In this document: in pieces, positions 1 through 12,269 of the stretch | Numbering within the stretch: the stretch's first letter is position 1 | Layout: each line of letters begins with the position of its first letter | Assembly: GCA_025642065.1 (NCBI GenBank) | Contig: JAODUP010001454.1 | Location: forward strand, 21,183 to 85,182 | Reading direction: 5' to 3' | From: Paralvinella palmiformis | Taxonomy: Eukaryota; Annelida; Polychaeta; Terebellida; Alvinellidae | Length of the DNA: 64,000 nt | Position numbers and translations under genes: made by a program | The notes under the pieces: model-generated | What the model was told of the DNA's origin: nothing | Seen by the model: only the letters and a program-made list of their open reading frames with translations | The model's database searches: none

Positions 1-2075
1 TTTTGTTTCTGAATAAGTCTTAGGTTGTTTTGCTAGCATACAATGACAATGTGTTTGCCTTAATATTTGTGATTCATCATTGATAGATTTACATAACATT
101 TCTGTATTATTTGCTGATTGAACTATCGTTGTATCATTGGCAAATAAGATTGTTTTAACAGTTTTCAAATTTCTATGTAAATCATTTGTATACATAATGA
201 ATAAATTGGGTCCTAGTACATAACCCTGTATGTTAGTATATCACTATATGAGCGGCTATCGTTTTCCTGTACATATTGTCTTAGGTTTGTTAGGTATATG
301 TTAAACATCTCCAGCGCTACACCCCTGAAACCATAGTGTGCCAGTTATACTAATAAGGCCATATTATGTATCGTATCAAAAGCCTTGGAGAGGTCCAGGA
401 ACACAGCTAGTATAAGCTGTTTACTTTTAAATGACGTAATAATATATTTGCTTAGACGAGTAATGGCATTACTTGTTCTATGCTTGGGTATAAATCCATG
501 TTGTAAAAAAACGTCGTTCAAAAGTAAAATGTGATTTAACCTTTTATGAATAACCTTTTCTAATATTTTTGTTAAACACGACAATAATGTCACTGGTCAA
601 TAATGTCTAAATTCTTCTTTATTTTTTTGACTTGTAAATGTGCACAACTTTAGCTAATTTCAAACAGTTTACTATCTCTCCTGTCTCTAAAGATTTGTTA
701 ATTATTGATGCTAATGGAACGCACACAGATAGTATAATGGGGTTCATACGATCATACCCACTACTCTTTTTCCCTTTCAGGCTAGTAATGATCTCTAAAA
801 TCTCTTCTGAGCTTTTTGGTGTTAAATAAATGGAATTTATTTTTGCCTTGGTATTCATATAATATGCGCAGTGATTTGCTATCATGGATATTCTCAGCTA
901 AGATTGTACCTATATTTGTGAAGTACATGCAGAGACCATACGGAATCTGACCAAGACAAGTTTAATTGTGTCCATTAATCATAAACTGTCTGTTGTTGTC
1001 GTATTATCCTTAGTTTTATCTATCAGAGTATTACTGACTTCGTACGTTTTTTTCTTAAGTTATTCCTGTATTGTACCAGTAATTGGTTATAGTATGATTA
1101 TTTTGCGATTCTCTTAATTCAAATAAACGTATTTCTAAATGCACTAAATTTGGTCCAATGTGCTACAGTTTTTATTTACTGATTTTATTAAGTCAGTTGT
1201 CAACTACTCTTCTCTGATCATCTTCTTATTCTTAATAATTATTTCTTTTTCTGATGCATATTCATCAAGTACGCCATTTAGTATTTTAATAAAATATTAA
1301 TAACATTCATTAGACGATATATTTGACAATATGTTCCAGTCAAATTCATTCAATTTAGTTTTAGATTTCGACCTTGTTATCTGTAATTGAGCAACTGTTA
1401 ATTTTTATTGGTTTCTTAGGTTTGCTGGCTATATTTGACCTTATTACACCGGATATAATATTGTGAGACTGTAGCGTATATATAGACAATGATAGTAGCT
1501 GTACTTTTCTGTATTCGTGTTGCTTCAGTTGTGAGTTTACCTGTGTTCATTTTAGCATAGTTAAAATGTTGGTTTGTGCCCAAATATACATCAGATTTCT
1601 GGATTCTAATTATTCCAAAATATGTTCATAGCATTCAATAGATGTACATATGTTTGTACCAGGAACTCGGTAGATATCTCCAACAATAAATCCATGGTTA
1701 CTGGATTTTGCTTCAATAAAAATGTTCTCAAAGTTTCCCTCGATATTTAAGCTTAGATTAGTCATCAGTAAATAATATATATTATATTTTATTTATATGG
1801 TTACTCCCCTTCTGGGTTAAGTTTGATTACGATATACAAAGTTTTAGCCATCAATATGAAACATTGTTTATCGTTAAAAATGGTTTCAAATAATACACAT
1901 ATTTATATTCTGTTACCACTACTATTTATGCTATCTAACAATATCTTCAGATCATCAAATGTGCTTAGTAAACTTTCTATTTTGTGATGCAAAACTCTAT
2001 CTGCATCACCATTCGGGAACCGCGGCATCCTTCAAACATCGATATCAGAATATGTACATTATCTACTAAAAAATT
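1..2075 (-). pseudogene. Decayed non-LTR retrotransposon ORF2 (endonuclease + reverse transcriptase), CR1/Jockey group
   Basis: An ORF2 of this kind would nick target DNA and reverse-transcribe the element RNA. Reading the minus strand from about 2075 to 1, the protein order is kept but frames shift and stops interrupt it. The endonuclease start is near 2030-1800 (SLLSTFDDLK). An endonuclease core GDIYRVPGTN lies at about 1682-1655, and a late endonuclease motif like TRIxKSTATII at about 1510-1486. A pre-RT linker (YFTNIG) is near 940. RT blocks follow: TPKSSEEILEIITSLKGKKS, then LLSCLTKILEKVI, QHGFIPKHRTSNAI and FLDLSKAFDT (about 395-375). Past a break come LGPNLFIMYTNDL and FANDTT (148-133). 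The catalytic FADD motif is therefore FAND. The RT thumb and 3' end lie outside the window. Clade placement within CR1/Jockey/L2 is by motif resemblance only. It is certainly inactive. Confidence 0.9.
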
Positions 2076-2097
2076 CACCACATTGTTCAAGTATATC

Positions 2098-2155
2098 TTC
2101 ATCATCATCATCATCATCATTATCATCATCATCATTATCATCATCATTATCAATC
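2098..2155. repeat. (ATC)n microsatellite
   Basis: A trinucleotide run of ATC/ATT steps sits just 5' (in element orientation) of the LINE endonuclease relic. Its plus-strand Ile-rich frame is an artefact of the repeat. Confidence 0.9.
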
Positions 2156-3085
2156 AGAGCTTTAGTCATGTTCCTACCAGAAATAAAGTTTTTAATCGCC
2201 CTCAGACAATTACTCAATGGCAATAAGATCGTCTGTTGGCATGTGGTTCAACTCATAAATTATACCATATATCCGTTTATGTGTAATACATGGTATAGTG
2301 TAACAGTTATACAAGTCATAAACAATAGTTATGAGAGTGTCGATCACTGTGTTCATCTCCATATATGTTTAATAAGTAAATTTATCTCAAGCACAATTTA
2401 TGTGCAAGTTGTATATATTACTATTTTATCAGCACAAGTTGATAGCTTACATTGCACAAAGGTTCGAATGGCCTCATTGCCAGAATATATGATATATATA
2501 ATTGGAATATTATGCTACATGTATTTTAAAGAAGCTGTGTTATTATTGAATTTCCCTAGATTTCATAATAATTTATAGGATATAAATATAACTCTGGTAT
2601 GGTAAACCTTAACTCTTTCTATCAACATACATAATTTATATTCTTACCCAATCACATTTTAAAATTTACAGTTATATTTAAAATGTAGGAAGATTATATA
2701 AATATAGCTATTCAGTGAAAACACATATTTATAATTATTACTAGTTATTTTTCTTGATATTCCTTTTATAGGTATTTGGAGTTGTTCAATATTATAACAG
2801 TAGAATATAACATTAAATAACATCATATATGTGTACTTATTAATTAGTACAATTTTGCCCTACTGCTATTAATACCAAGTTACTGTGCTATCACTTACCA
2901 TACATATATGTATATATTATATTCATATTAACATTAATCTTAAAAAGTGCATAAGTAATCTGTAATAAAGTGTTAATAAACACAGAATGATGTACATTTG
3001 CAAATGTGTACATCGTGACAGATTGAATAATGAATGTAGTGTTCATAACAAAGACAAGTGTGTTGCACTCTAATGAAAATGTTGC
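2156..3085. other. Unassigned AT-rich stretch between LINE ORF1-like and ORF2 relics
   Basis: No recognisable protein motif on either strand. A 136-codon plus-strand frame (2168-2578) has no familiar domain and an AT-driven composition, so I do not call it a gene. The position suits a decayed ORF1/ORF2 spacer or a later insertion. Confidence 0.4.
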
Positions 3086-4110
3086 TTACACACTATGACT
3101 TTTGGATTGTCCTACAAGTAATTCAATCAAATCGGACAGGGATTTCTCACAGACTTTTACTGCGTTTTCCATTCGTCGCTTTCCAATGTATTTGAATTCC
3201 GGGGTACAATGACCAGTTACAATAAGCAAGGTGCTGTCTATAGTGCTTTCAATCATATAAACCAACATGTGAAACCCTACACCATGATCTCCACTCGAAT
3301 CAAAGTTCTGCTTGCTCTTATCTCTGTCATCAACATGATAGGCGTACATTAAATGGTTTGCGTATGCCAGCTCAGGGATAGTTCGCGCCATGTTAAGTGC
3401 GCCACTGACATCTTGAATACTAGTTATACGTGCAATGTATCCATAAAAAGACGACCAGTTATCCTATATAGTGTCACCTTTCGGCAACTTCATCGTGGGG
3501 TTCTTCATAGTAGGTGGTGGAAGCATTGAAGGGAATAATTTAGTTTGTGATTTACCCTTAATAAATCATTGTCATCTACAAATTTGTCCTCGTTATCCAG
3601 ATTGAATTTTAAATACTTGAAGACGGGAAGTACAAATCGTTTTCGTTCACTTGTTTTGCCGTCAGCTGTTTGTTACTATAGTGTGCTTTCTCAACAGAAG
3701 CTCTCTTTCCTTAGCCACTGGAAACTTGGCAATAACAGCCCGGTTGTTGCCACTTTTAGATTCAATAAGGTGTGTAACGGAGATAAACATACCTCTAACA
3801 TCTATATCGAGTACAATTAACAGAAACGTCCTTATTTTGTCCGTCGTAGGTTCGCCCTGAGCTTTTTATATTCGACAATTTTAGAATCGAAATTGAAAAT
3901 AAGATTATTCTTCTTGGAATGTACACGGAACTATCTAGTTAGTCATCTAAATGATCATTACTTGCCACTCTGGCTAACAGTATGTTCATTGTATTAGAGA
4001 GCACTTCTACCTTCTCTGTTAGGCTTCAATCTGAGATTCCTCCAAGTCATCAACTCTGGTCTCCAGATTTGTTTTACCTCGCAAGGCAACAACACTGGTC
4101 AGTGTGAACA
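3086..4110 (-). pseudogene. LINE ORF1-like relic with C-terminal IMPACT/YigZ (UPF0029)-like domain
   Basis: Read on the minus strand, the segment opens with a short heptad-like stretch (TNLETRVDDLEESQ, about 4085-4030). An L1-ORF1-like RNA-binding block follows (RAVIAKFPVAKERELLLRKH, near 3745-3685), then a C-terminal-domain-like block (ERKRFVLPVFKYLKF, near 3640-3595). After a Pro-rich spacer, a 101-codon uninterrupted frame (3391-3086) begins MARTIPELAYANHLMYAY. It continues with NFDSSGDHGVGFHMLVYM and later IGKRRM. Spacing and residues resemble the IMPACT/YigZ fold (AtHNiyAYR, DDGEhgaG..LL, hydrophobic strand, LG..R). The N-terminal part is broken by stops and frameshifts. The relic lies upstream of the 1-2075 LINE in the same orientation, so it may be that element's ORF1. 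A separate element, or a host gene relic, is the alternative. Confidence 0.6.
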
Positions 4111-5805
4111 ATGCCTAGTCAATAGTACACAAAAAGTACAAATAAACCATTGTACATGCTACACAGTGGTAATGTATTTGTACATTATAAATAACCACCT
4201 GACTATTAGTTTAATGATGTTCCTTTATTACACTGTGAAGACATTCTGGCTTAACATGGATATTAAACTCTTGAGCTCATACATAATAATACAGACAAAA
4301 AACAATAATCTCCCTGTTGGCACTGTAGCTAAAATAGATTTCACGGAACAAGCTTACAGTCATTTAAGCCCAAGGAGATAAATTGACAAATACGATTTAT
4401 CTAAATCTCCATAAATAAAGCTCCCTAACAGTAATTCTTACAAGATGTTGTTAATATTATTATGTTTTGGTAGCAGTCTTTCGTTTTATGCACAGTTCAA
4501 TAATATAAATGTCATTTGAGTATATAACTTCATTACAGCCATGTTTATAGACATAATACACCTTAAAAAGAAGGTCGACCAAATATTATTTGGGCAACAT
4601 CGGTTAGTAAATGTGTAATTTTCTTTCTGTGACGCTTCATCATCTATCAATCTTCAACATTAACATTACGATAATATGGTTAGATATAAGAGTCAAAGAA
4701 CATAGACAGAGATGCAAAGCCTAAAAGATAACTGCAGTAGATACAAATTCGGTAACTTTAATAAGCCGAGTTTTAAGTAGTCCAATTTACTGAGAAAAGT
4801 AATTTTTGTTTTAATATTTCACGGTGAAGTATTTAGTAATGAAACGAAATTTTCGGAAAATTCAACAGAAATGACTAAGTATGTCTTTTCAATCAAACTT
4901 GAGTCTTTATTCCTTTCTCATCTAAGCGACCTATTACCAATTGCTTCCCTGGTTAAATTTTAGCCATTCATTTGATCACATATCCAACGGCAAAATCTTC
5001 TGCCGGAAAAGGTTCACACAATACCGATGCTACAAACTCGTGGATAAAGACACAGGGGAGGATGAGATACGGATGAGAAGGACTTAAAAATACACTTAAA
5101 TGGTTCACTATGAAAACTGACATAATACATTCTTCAGTCCAAATAATGAAACACCAATCTCACTATTAACAAGAATATATTTGATGAAATATTGGCTTCA
5201 TATTCAAGTGTCACTTCTATCTTTGCGATGCTCAATGTAAATATAAGCAATTAATTATAGAATGTGATTGAGTGACAAGTGTTTAGACAATACCTGATAT
5301 TAACCCTTTCATCCAAGATGAAGTACTGTATTTCACAAGCATTGGTCGTTTGTGTATGCAAACTTATGGTCACAACGATGTGCCTTGATCACGTATCAGT
5401 TACATAACTATATTTAGATTAGCAATGACTTATTACTTATTTCTTAATGGTGTACGTACTAGGATCTTTATTACAAGTCTGTCAATATTATATTAATTTC
5501 ACGAAATTATCAGAAGGGTTTACAAATATATTGGTAATCTTCAGATTTGTCTCCTAAATTATTCTATGTAATTAGGAACTGTAATGCTATATAGAATGCT
5601 TATTGTGTAAGAAATAAATCTATAATAATTACAACGTTGTATCTAAAACAACACAATATATAATTATTACTATTTATCTAGAATTGAAGTATTATAATCC
5701 CAAGGAAGTTAACCTCGTAGCGTTAAGAATAAAAATATGATAAATGCATAACACAAATAATTCATTATATTCTATATCTATATCTGTACAAAATGTGGCT
5801 TTGAC

Positions 5806-5806
<1 letters not shown>
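4111..5806. other. AT-rich stretch without recognised features
   Basis: Only short random frames were seen. No protein motif, RNA gene or internal duplication was recognised. Confidence 0.5.

Positions 5807-5838
<32 letters not shown>
5807..5838. repeat. (TA)n microsatellite
   Basis: Uninterrupted TA run of 32 bp. Confidence 0.95.
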
Positions 5839-5839
<1 letters not shown>

Positions 5840-6882
5840 CTATGGGAAGGGAGCATTTACATTGGTAGTAAAAATAGAAGACAAGTATAAAAATATGTTG
5901 GATATTTATTAATTGAGTTCTTAGTTGTAATTACGGACACACCTATGTCATTTGGGTCAAAGGTCAGCTATAGAGGGTATTTTTAAATAATCCTGATGAA
6001 CTGTGCTCGTCAAGGAGTTATGCCACCAGTGTCAGAAGATCGCATCAAGACCGACGTGACTGGAGTGTGGAAACAAACCTTCTTAAAAAAATTAGTATTA
6101 CTCCACCAAGAAGAAAGAAATGCTGATGAAGACCTACGCTCACTGTAGTCATGATTGAAACATTCAAGTCTGTACCAAAGATCAACTACCATCTGTTCAG
6201 GATTCACGCCATGTACAGAGACCCACTTCTTTCCTAGAATAATGTCTGAGGCCAGACAAGCCTAGCAACACCTACCATACTCTGTTAGATATAATGAAGG
6301 GGCCGACTCGCCCACTTTGACCTAGTTCTCGACCCTGACAGAGTCATTAGCAACTTTGATAAGGCACAGATAGCGGTTGTTCGGACACAGCTTCTAAGAG
6401 CCATTCACTCACGATGACTTTTCCATTGTTTAATTAATACTATACAGACAATTTAATGGTGTTTTATTAAACAAAAGCTATCTGACTAACCTTTAATTAA
6501 TTAACGCCTATTTACGTAGTAACGTCTACATGAATAGTGTTTGTTTCAACATCGTCTATATGCGATATAATCTGAATGCTTAATGAATTGTTATCGATTC
6601 GTGCCAATGCAAATGATAGCTGTAGTTAAAAGATAGTTCAAGAAAGATCACTGTATCACACGTTTAGAATTAGTATTCTTATTTCAGTGTAATATATGAG
6701 AAAAGACTGATAAAACACTTAAAAAACAAAATAATAAAACACACATTTCAATAAATGGTGTGGCTCATCAGAAACACAAATATTTTTATGAATTTTGTAA
6801 ACATATTAACAACAAGATAAAAGCTGCGTTTTGTCATAACTGGAGGCATACTAGGGCATGCGGCCAATGTACCTAATGGTTT
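5839..6882. other. Unassigned stretch with a GC-richer block at about 6000-6420
   Basis: The block at 6000-6420 has visibly more balanced composition than its surroundings. It carries frames of 50-65 codons on both strands without recognisable domains. It could be a very old coding or mobile-element relic. Nothing is recognised in the flanks. Confidence 0.35.
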
Positions 6883-6890
6883 CACACACG

Positions 6891-6931
<41 letters not shown>

Positions 6932-6961
6932 ATACACACAAACATATATATGCACACACAC
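6883..6961. repeat. (CA)n microsatellite, imperfect
   Basis: CA-rich run with CG and TA interruptions. Confidence 0.9.
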
Positions 6962-7104
6962 ACATTACATATAACCCCAATTCTTTAAAAACTAAATGTC
7001 ATTAAAATATGTTAAAATATGTTACTTTAAACCTGTAGTTGTATGGGCAGGATGTAGCTCTCAACTGGAGCAAGCTTTAAATTCCGCGCGGAACGTGACT
7101 TTGA

Positions 7105-7108
<4 letters not shown>

Positions 7109-7185
<77 letters not shown>

Positions 7186-7325
7186 AAGCGTGTAGATTGG
7201 AAAACTCAATTATTAGAATGTATGCAGACATATCAAATTGTGTATGCGTGTGTGTATTTGTGTGCGCGTGGAAGTGTATGTATGCGTGTGTTTGTGCGTT
7301 TGTGTGTGCGTGTGTGTGTGGAGGC
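7109..7325. repeat. Compound (TA)n then imperfect (TG)n microsatellite
   Basis: A TA run of about 72 bp (7109-7180) is followed after about 55 bp by a TG-rich tract (about 7240-7320) with GCGTG interruptions. Open frames across it are dipeptide artefacts. Confidence 0.9.
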
Positions 7326-7889
7326 GGATTTGAGTATATGTTATATCCCCAACCAATGTCATATTCATCGCCCGTTAAGATACCTTTGTCAAACTATTTG
7401 CGAATACACACACAAACATACATAAAAACACAATTTAATATAGTATACGGCAATAGTTTACCTATAATGTTATGACTATTCGATGAGTCACAGTTCGGTT
7501 CAAAGCCAATTCATTTATCGAAAATGTGATTAACATTTATCACAATATAATAGAATAGTTTCAAAGCCCAGTCATACCATCATTAATAACACGATGACAA
7601 TGTGAACCAGTGCAAAAAGGAAGTGCTTTAACGTGTAAACAACATAGGCTACTGCATAATTCGATGAATCAGATATTAAAAATAAGAATGGGGGCAGGGA
7701 CCTTTCCGGACCAGATGCAACGAGATGACTTGATAACAAGTTTATATTTGATAACAGACTGAACTCACTATTAATATTGTATTATGGTATTATTGATGAT
7801 TGTCATTTATTGGTAAATATTTTATGGACAAGATCTTGTGCATGTTGTTCACTTATCAGATAGTTATAAGTGGCTGGGTTAATAAGAGA
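7326..7889. other. AT-rich stretch without recognised features
   Basis: No motif or duplication recognised. Confidence 0.5.
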
Positions 7890-8005
7890 ATGTTTAAGTG
7901 AGTGAATGAAAGGGTGAGTGAGTGAGTGACTTATTGAATAAGCGATTAATTCAGAGACAGAATGAACGAGTGAATCAGTGAATGAGTGAATGAGTGAGTG
8001 AGACA
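7890..8005. repeat. Degenerate GAGT/GAAT tetranucleotide array
   Basis: A 4-bp periodic tract (GTGAGTGAGTGA and GAATGAGTGAAT) with substitutions that mostly keep the 4-bp phase. It resembles the arrays at 18.6, 39.4, 56.7 and 58.4 kb. Confidence 0.85.
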
Positions 8006-9715
8006 GTCTCTTTATTTATTTAGTCATTAATCCGTTATATTAATTATCCACCAATCAGCACGAACATAATTCCAGTTACAAATGATAAGATGTGAACTAT
8101 ATAATTCCAGATAAACAATACCCTTTTACTGTTATTGTATTGGTGTACTTAAAGCAACTGTTAACACAGAGTCACTGATACTCATGACAAAAGATTGTTT
8201 TAATTATTATTTTAAAACATTTATTTGCTTATCTTCTTTGTAGATTATTAATTAACGTCCTCGGAGCATTGATCATAAACATGCAATATTTTCGTGTCAA
8301 TTATCATTGGAGAGGCACCTTTCGTTAATTTGATGCCGGGTCTAATGTCTGACGCTGCTTTTAAGCAAATCATAAGAAATATATTTATTTGTATTGAAAT
8401 TAGAGATATATCTATATATTTGGATTTCCTAATACACAATAGATGGAAGATATGTTTATGATTAATACAAAAAGTTGTTAGCATGCATATCATAGATCCA
8501 AGTTTGTCCAGAAAAATAGATAATCAATTCAAGATTGGTGCTTGAAGAGTTTGCATGTTAACAGGGAATTTTCGGCCTTACATATTCGGAGACCGTTCCT
8601 CAGTTTTGAATGTATTAACCTAAATGTCGAATAATTATGTTCCCCGCCGGCACTATATGAAACATAACCAAATACCTGGTGACAATTTGTTATCATGGAG
8701 TTAAGTAAGCGTGTTTTATATCCTATCTACTAAGTAAGGGGCGAGACTGTATAAATTATCTCTTCAACAGGCCACTTTGGATAGGACACCTGTTATAGAT
8801 GAAATACACGATATGAATATCTAGGTGTAGTATTGTTTTGCAGCATCACCACTAGATAGGCTGCATTTCTTTGATATATTACTTGTATGTTCCCCGACAT
8901 CCTGCTTTCTCCTCTCTTATCAAAGTGTCAACTTAATAAGTACCAATATATATTGATAAATTACCAGATGTAGATTACACTAAATTTATGAATTCATCAT
9001 GAGATAACAATCAAACTGAATCTATGTAAATACTTACCTTACTTGTCCATTCTACTTAAATACTAACTGCTTAAAACTAACTCAATTATTCTCTATATAC
9101 ACAGAAAATATGTGCCTTCAAGCGTTAGATCATCCCCAAATTAATCCAATTTACTACTTTGAACCAGATTGGCTTCACTTAAGACCATATATTGTGTTAA
9201 TCACCTACGATCATCTCAATCTTACATTTGTGGGAAGTATCACTGATCAATATGATTTATTAGACTACATGGTGTTAAAATGTAATTGCAGTTTAATTGT
9301 AAATATATGTAGAAGTAATTATCTAGCATAAGCAACAAGCGATTTTAAATAAGATGTTATTTTTTTTTGTACTGCAAGTTGTTGACATGTGTATGTTTAC
9401 TGAAAACTGATTGATCAAAATTTAAAAACAAAATGAGTTGTATATGTGCCTGTAATATCAATTATGTAAATAATGGCTTTCATCTCATGGATCTTAGTGT
9501 CCTACATAATGCTATCTCGATATAGCATGAAAAAGAATGTCAGGTAGTTATTTGCTATATATTGTATTGTTTTACAAGGCGTACATTATAGTCAGCATTA
9601 CCGGTGCTTTGGTCCCATTTTAACATTGTTAAACGCCATTGTATTAAACGTCACGCCATGGAGCAGATCTACTTACATATTATATTTAGATTTACTTCCA
9701 CATATACACATGGAA
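8006..9715. other. AT-rich stretch without recognised features
   Basis: Short frames at 8248-8493 (minus, 81 codons) and 9110-9331 (plus, 73 codons) match no family I recognise. No RNA gene seen. Confidence 0.45.
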
Positions 9716-9765
9716 GCACACAAACACACACACACAAACACACAAACACACACACAGACATACAC
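9716..9765. repeat. (CA)n microsatellite, imperfect
   Basis: ACACACAAACAC-type run of about 50 bp. Confidence 0.9.
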
Positions 9766-9843
9766 TATTAATCCATTACTTATTAAACAGGTCATTGTAT
9801 TGTATCCAAATAAATAGAGTGATAATTACTACATCATACAGTA

Positions 9844-10630
<787 letters not shown>

Positions 10631-11089
10631 AAATCTAGGCATACATAAACTTACTCATATATAAATAGGTGCTTTCATAAAAGCATATTCATCTAATAGA
10701 ATTGTCACTAAAAATAATTATCTTGCTAAAATGTATAACCACAAATTACATATTTTCTATCAAACAAGAAACACATTTCGGTTAAATTCATGAACATCCA
10801 TATTGCTGCTTAGTCTTCTCCTATCCATTTAAGTAATAGAGCTATTCTTATTATGTATCATAATATTATAGAAATATTGTATAATATTATACACATATTA
10901 TATAATATTATAGAATTAGTATAAAATAGTGTATATTGTATGATGAATAGAACATCTATGGATAAGGTAGAACATGACATATCAAAAACTGGTTATAAGC
11001 ATAAAATAATTACTTATGATTATGAATACTGGAATACAAAAAGAATAAAAAGTAAAGTTATTGAGTGGACAGAAAATTGTCGCCTATTA
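10631..11089. other. AT-rich stretch with small AT palindromes
   Basis: TATAATATTATA-type palindromes cluster at about 10858-10915. Nothing else is recognised. Confidence 0.45.
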
Positions 11090-12238
11090 ATTATACCATA
11101 GAATACTCAGCTCGTGGCATTCCGTGATGAAGAGAAAGTCGGTGAATCATCTGGGTTATTAGAAATTAAAGTGGGACATCTTCCTGACTAAGGAATCAAG
11201 AGTTGTTTGTTACGCCTGTCTTTTTCTTTATTTTACACGTCTATACAACTGAATTAAGGCTTGATTTAAACTCCTCATACCCAAGTCATTTCGTTCCTAG
11301 ACATTGCCAATTCTACTACACTCTTTAATTAACACATTAATATATGCAGGAAAATCTTTAATGTCACCTGTTTTCATTATCTTAACGACTCCCTCTGTTT
11401 CATTTTGCTCTTCTACATCTCACTCCTTCTCTTTAGGGGCATCGATATTCTCTGTTGATTCTTCTAATGATTTAGTTGGAAGACCTTTTTTTCTTCTTCC
11501 TCCGTATTAATTATGAGATCCCTAATGTCATCTTCAATGACTCTCTCCAATCCAGCATCTACAGCTAACGTATTATTTTAGTCTACGGCTTAGCGCTCTC
11601 CATCACCTTCAAACCTTCCAAAGCACACGATGACGAACGTAGAAGTTAATTCTAAACTGCGTTCAGGCATTTGGGTGAAACTCTCTTCCGTGACCTGTCT
11701 GACATTCAAGACAGTATCTGTAACAGTCATTTCATCAGGGTTTGTGTCTAAAATAGAGACCATTCGTCTGAAGGATTCCAGCAGATAATTAGACTTAAAA
11801 GTAGTTTTAGCACCCACACCCATTGGCTGTATATGTAACAACGGGGAACATTTAAAAACGTTAACTTTCTGCACATTTCCATAATGTGCAGGATGCCCAT
11901 GAACGTGTTCTAACAGAACAATAGGCTTAGGCGGCAAATTTACTTTACAAATGTGGTACAGAAGATTGTAAAAATAGTTGGTGTACCAGTCCAAGAAGAG
12001 AACCCGTGTAAACACGTCTTATATTTGATTTCCAGTAGCCAGACAATTGTCTTTTATTTAACCCTTTTAATACACTCGGTGTCTCTGAGTTGTAGACCAA
12101 CTTTGAATTTAATTTACATACATTTTCACTTCAACCTTCGTTATCCTTTTTTGCTTAAGTCAAACGAATGTTTTTTTTTCTTCTTCTGTTTTATGTCTTC
12201 CGACGAAATTGTTAGTAATTGCTCTATATCCTCTACCA

Positions 12239-12240
<2 letters not shown>
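11090..12240 (-). pseudogene. Tigger/pogo-type (DDE_1, Tc1/mariner superfamily) transposase relic
   Basis: The best-preserved piece is a 141-codon frame (12015-11590, minus). It shows VLFLDWYTNYF, NLPPKPIVLLEHVHGHP, SPLLHIQPMG, TFKSNYLLESFRRM and MPERSL. These align in order with the Tigger DDE core (LPPKAxLLLDNAPGHP, LIQPMDQGVIATFK, YLRRTF, ESWxxxP). Downstream pieces continue the C-terminal acidic region (AGLERVIEDDIRDLIINTEE, about 11560-11500), then frames break. The second catalytic Asp (LLD) is Glu here (LLE) and the third (PMDQG) is replaced (PMGVG). The protein would be dead even though this frame is open. The N-terminal CENP-B-like DNA-binding domain is not recognisable, and terminal inverted repeats were not found. 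The high-coordinate side meets the TA tract of R2 copy 1. Confidence 0.85.

Positions 12241-12269
<29 letters not shown>

Noticed and set aside
2168..2578. 136-codon plus-strand frame
   Set aside because: Longest non-repetitive plus frame in the first 10 kb, but no recognisable domain and AT-driven composition. It lies in the spacer of a minus-strand LINE.
3086..3391. Intact host IMPACT or YigZ gene
   Set aside because: Only the domain core is open. The upstream part is ORF1-like and broken by stops, so a relic is the better call.
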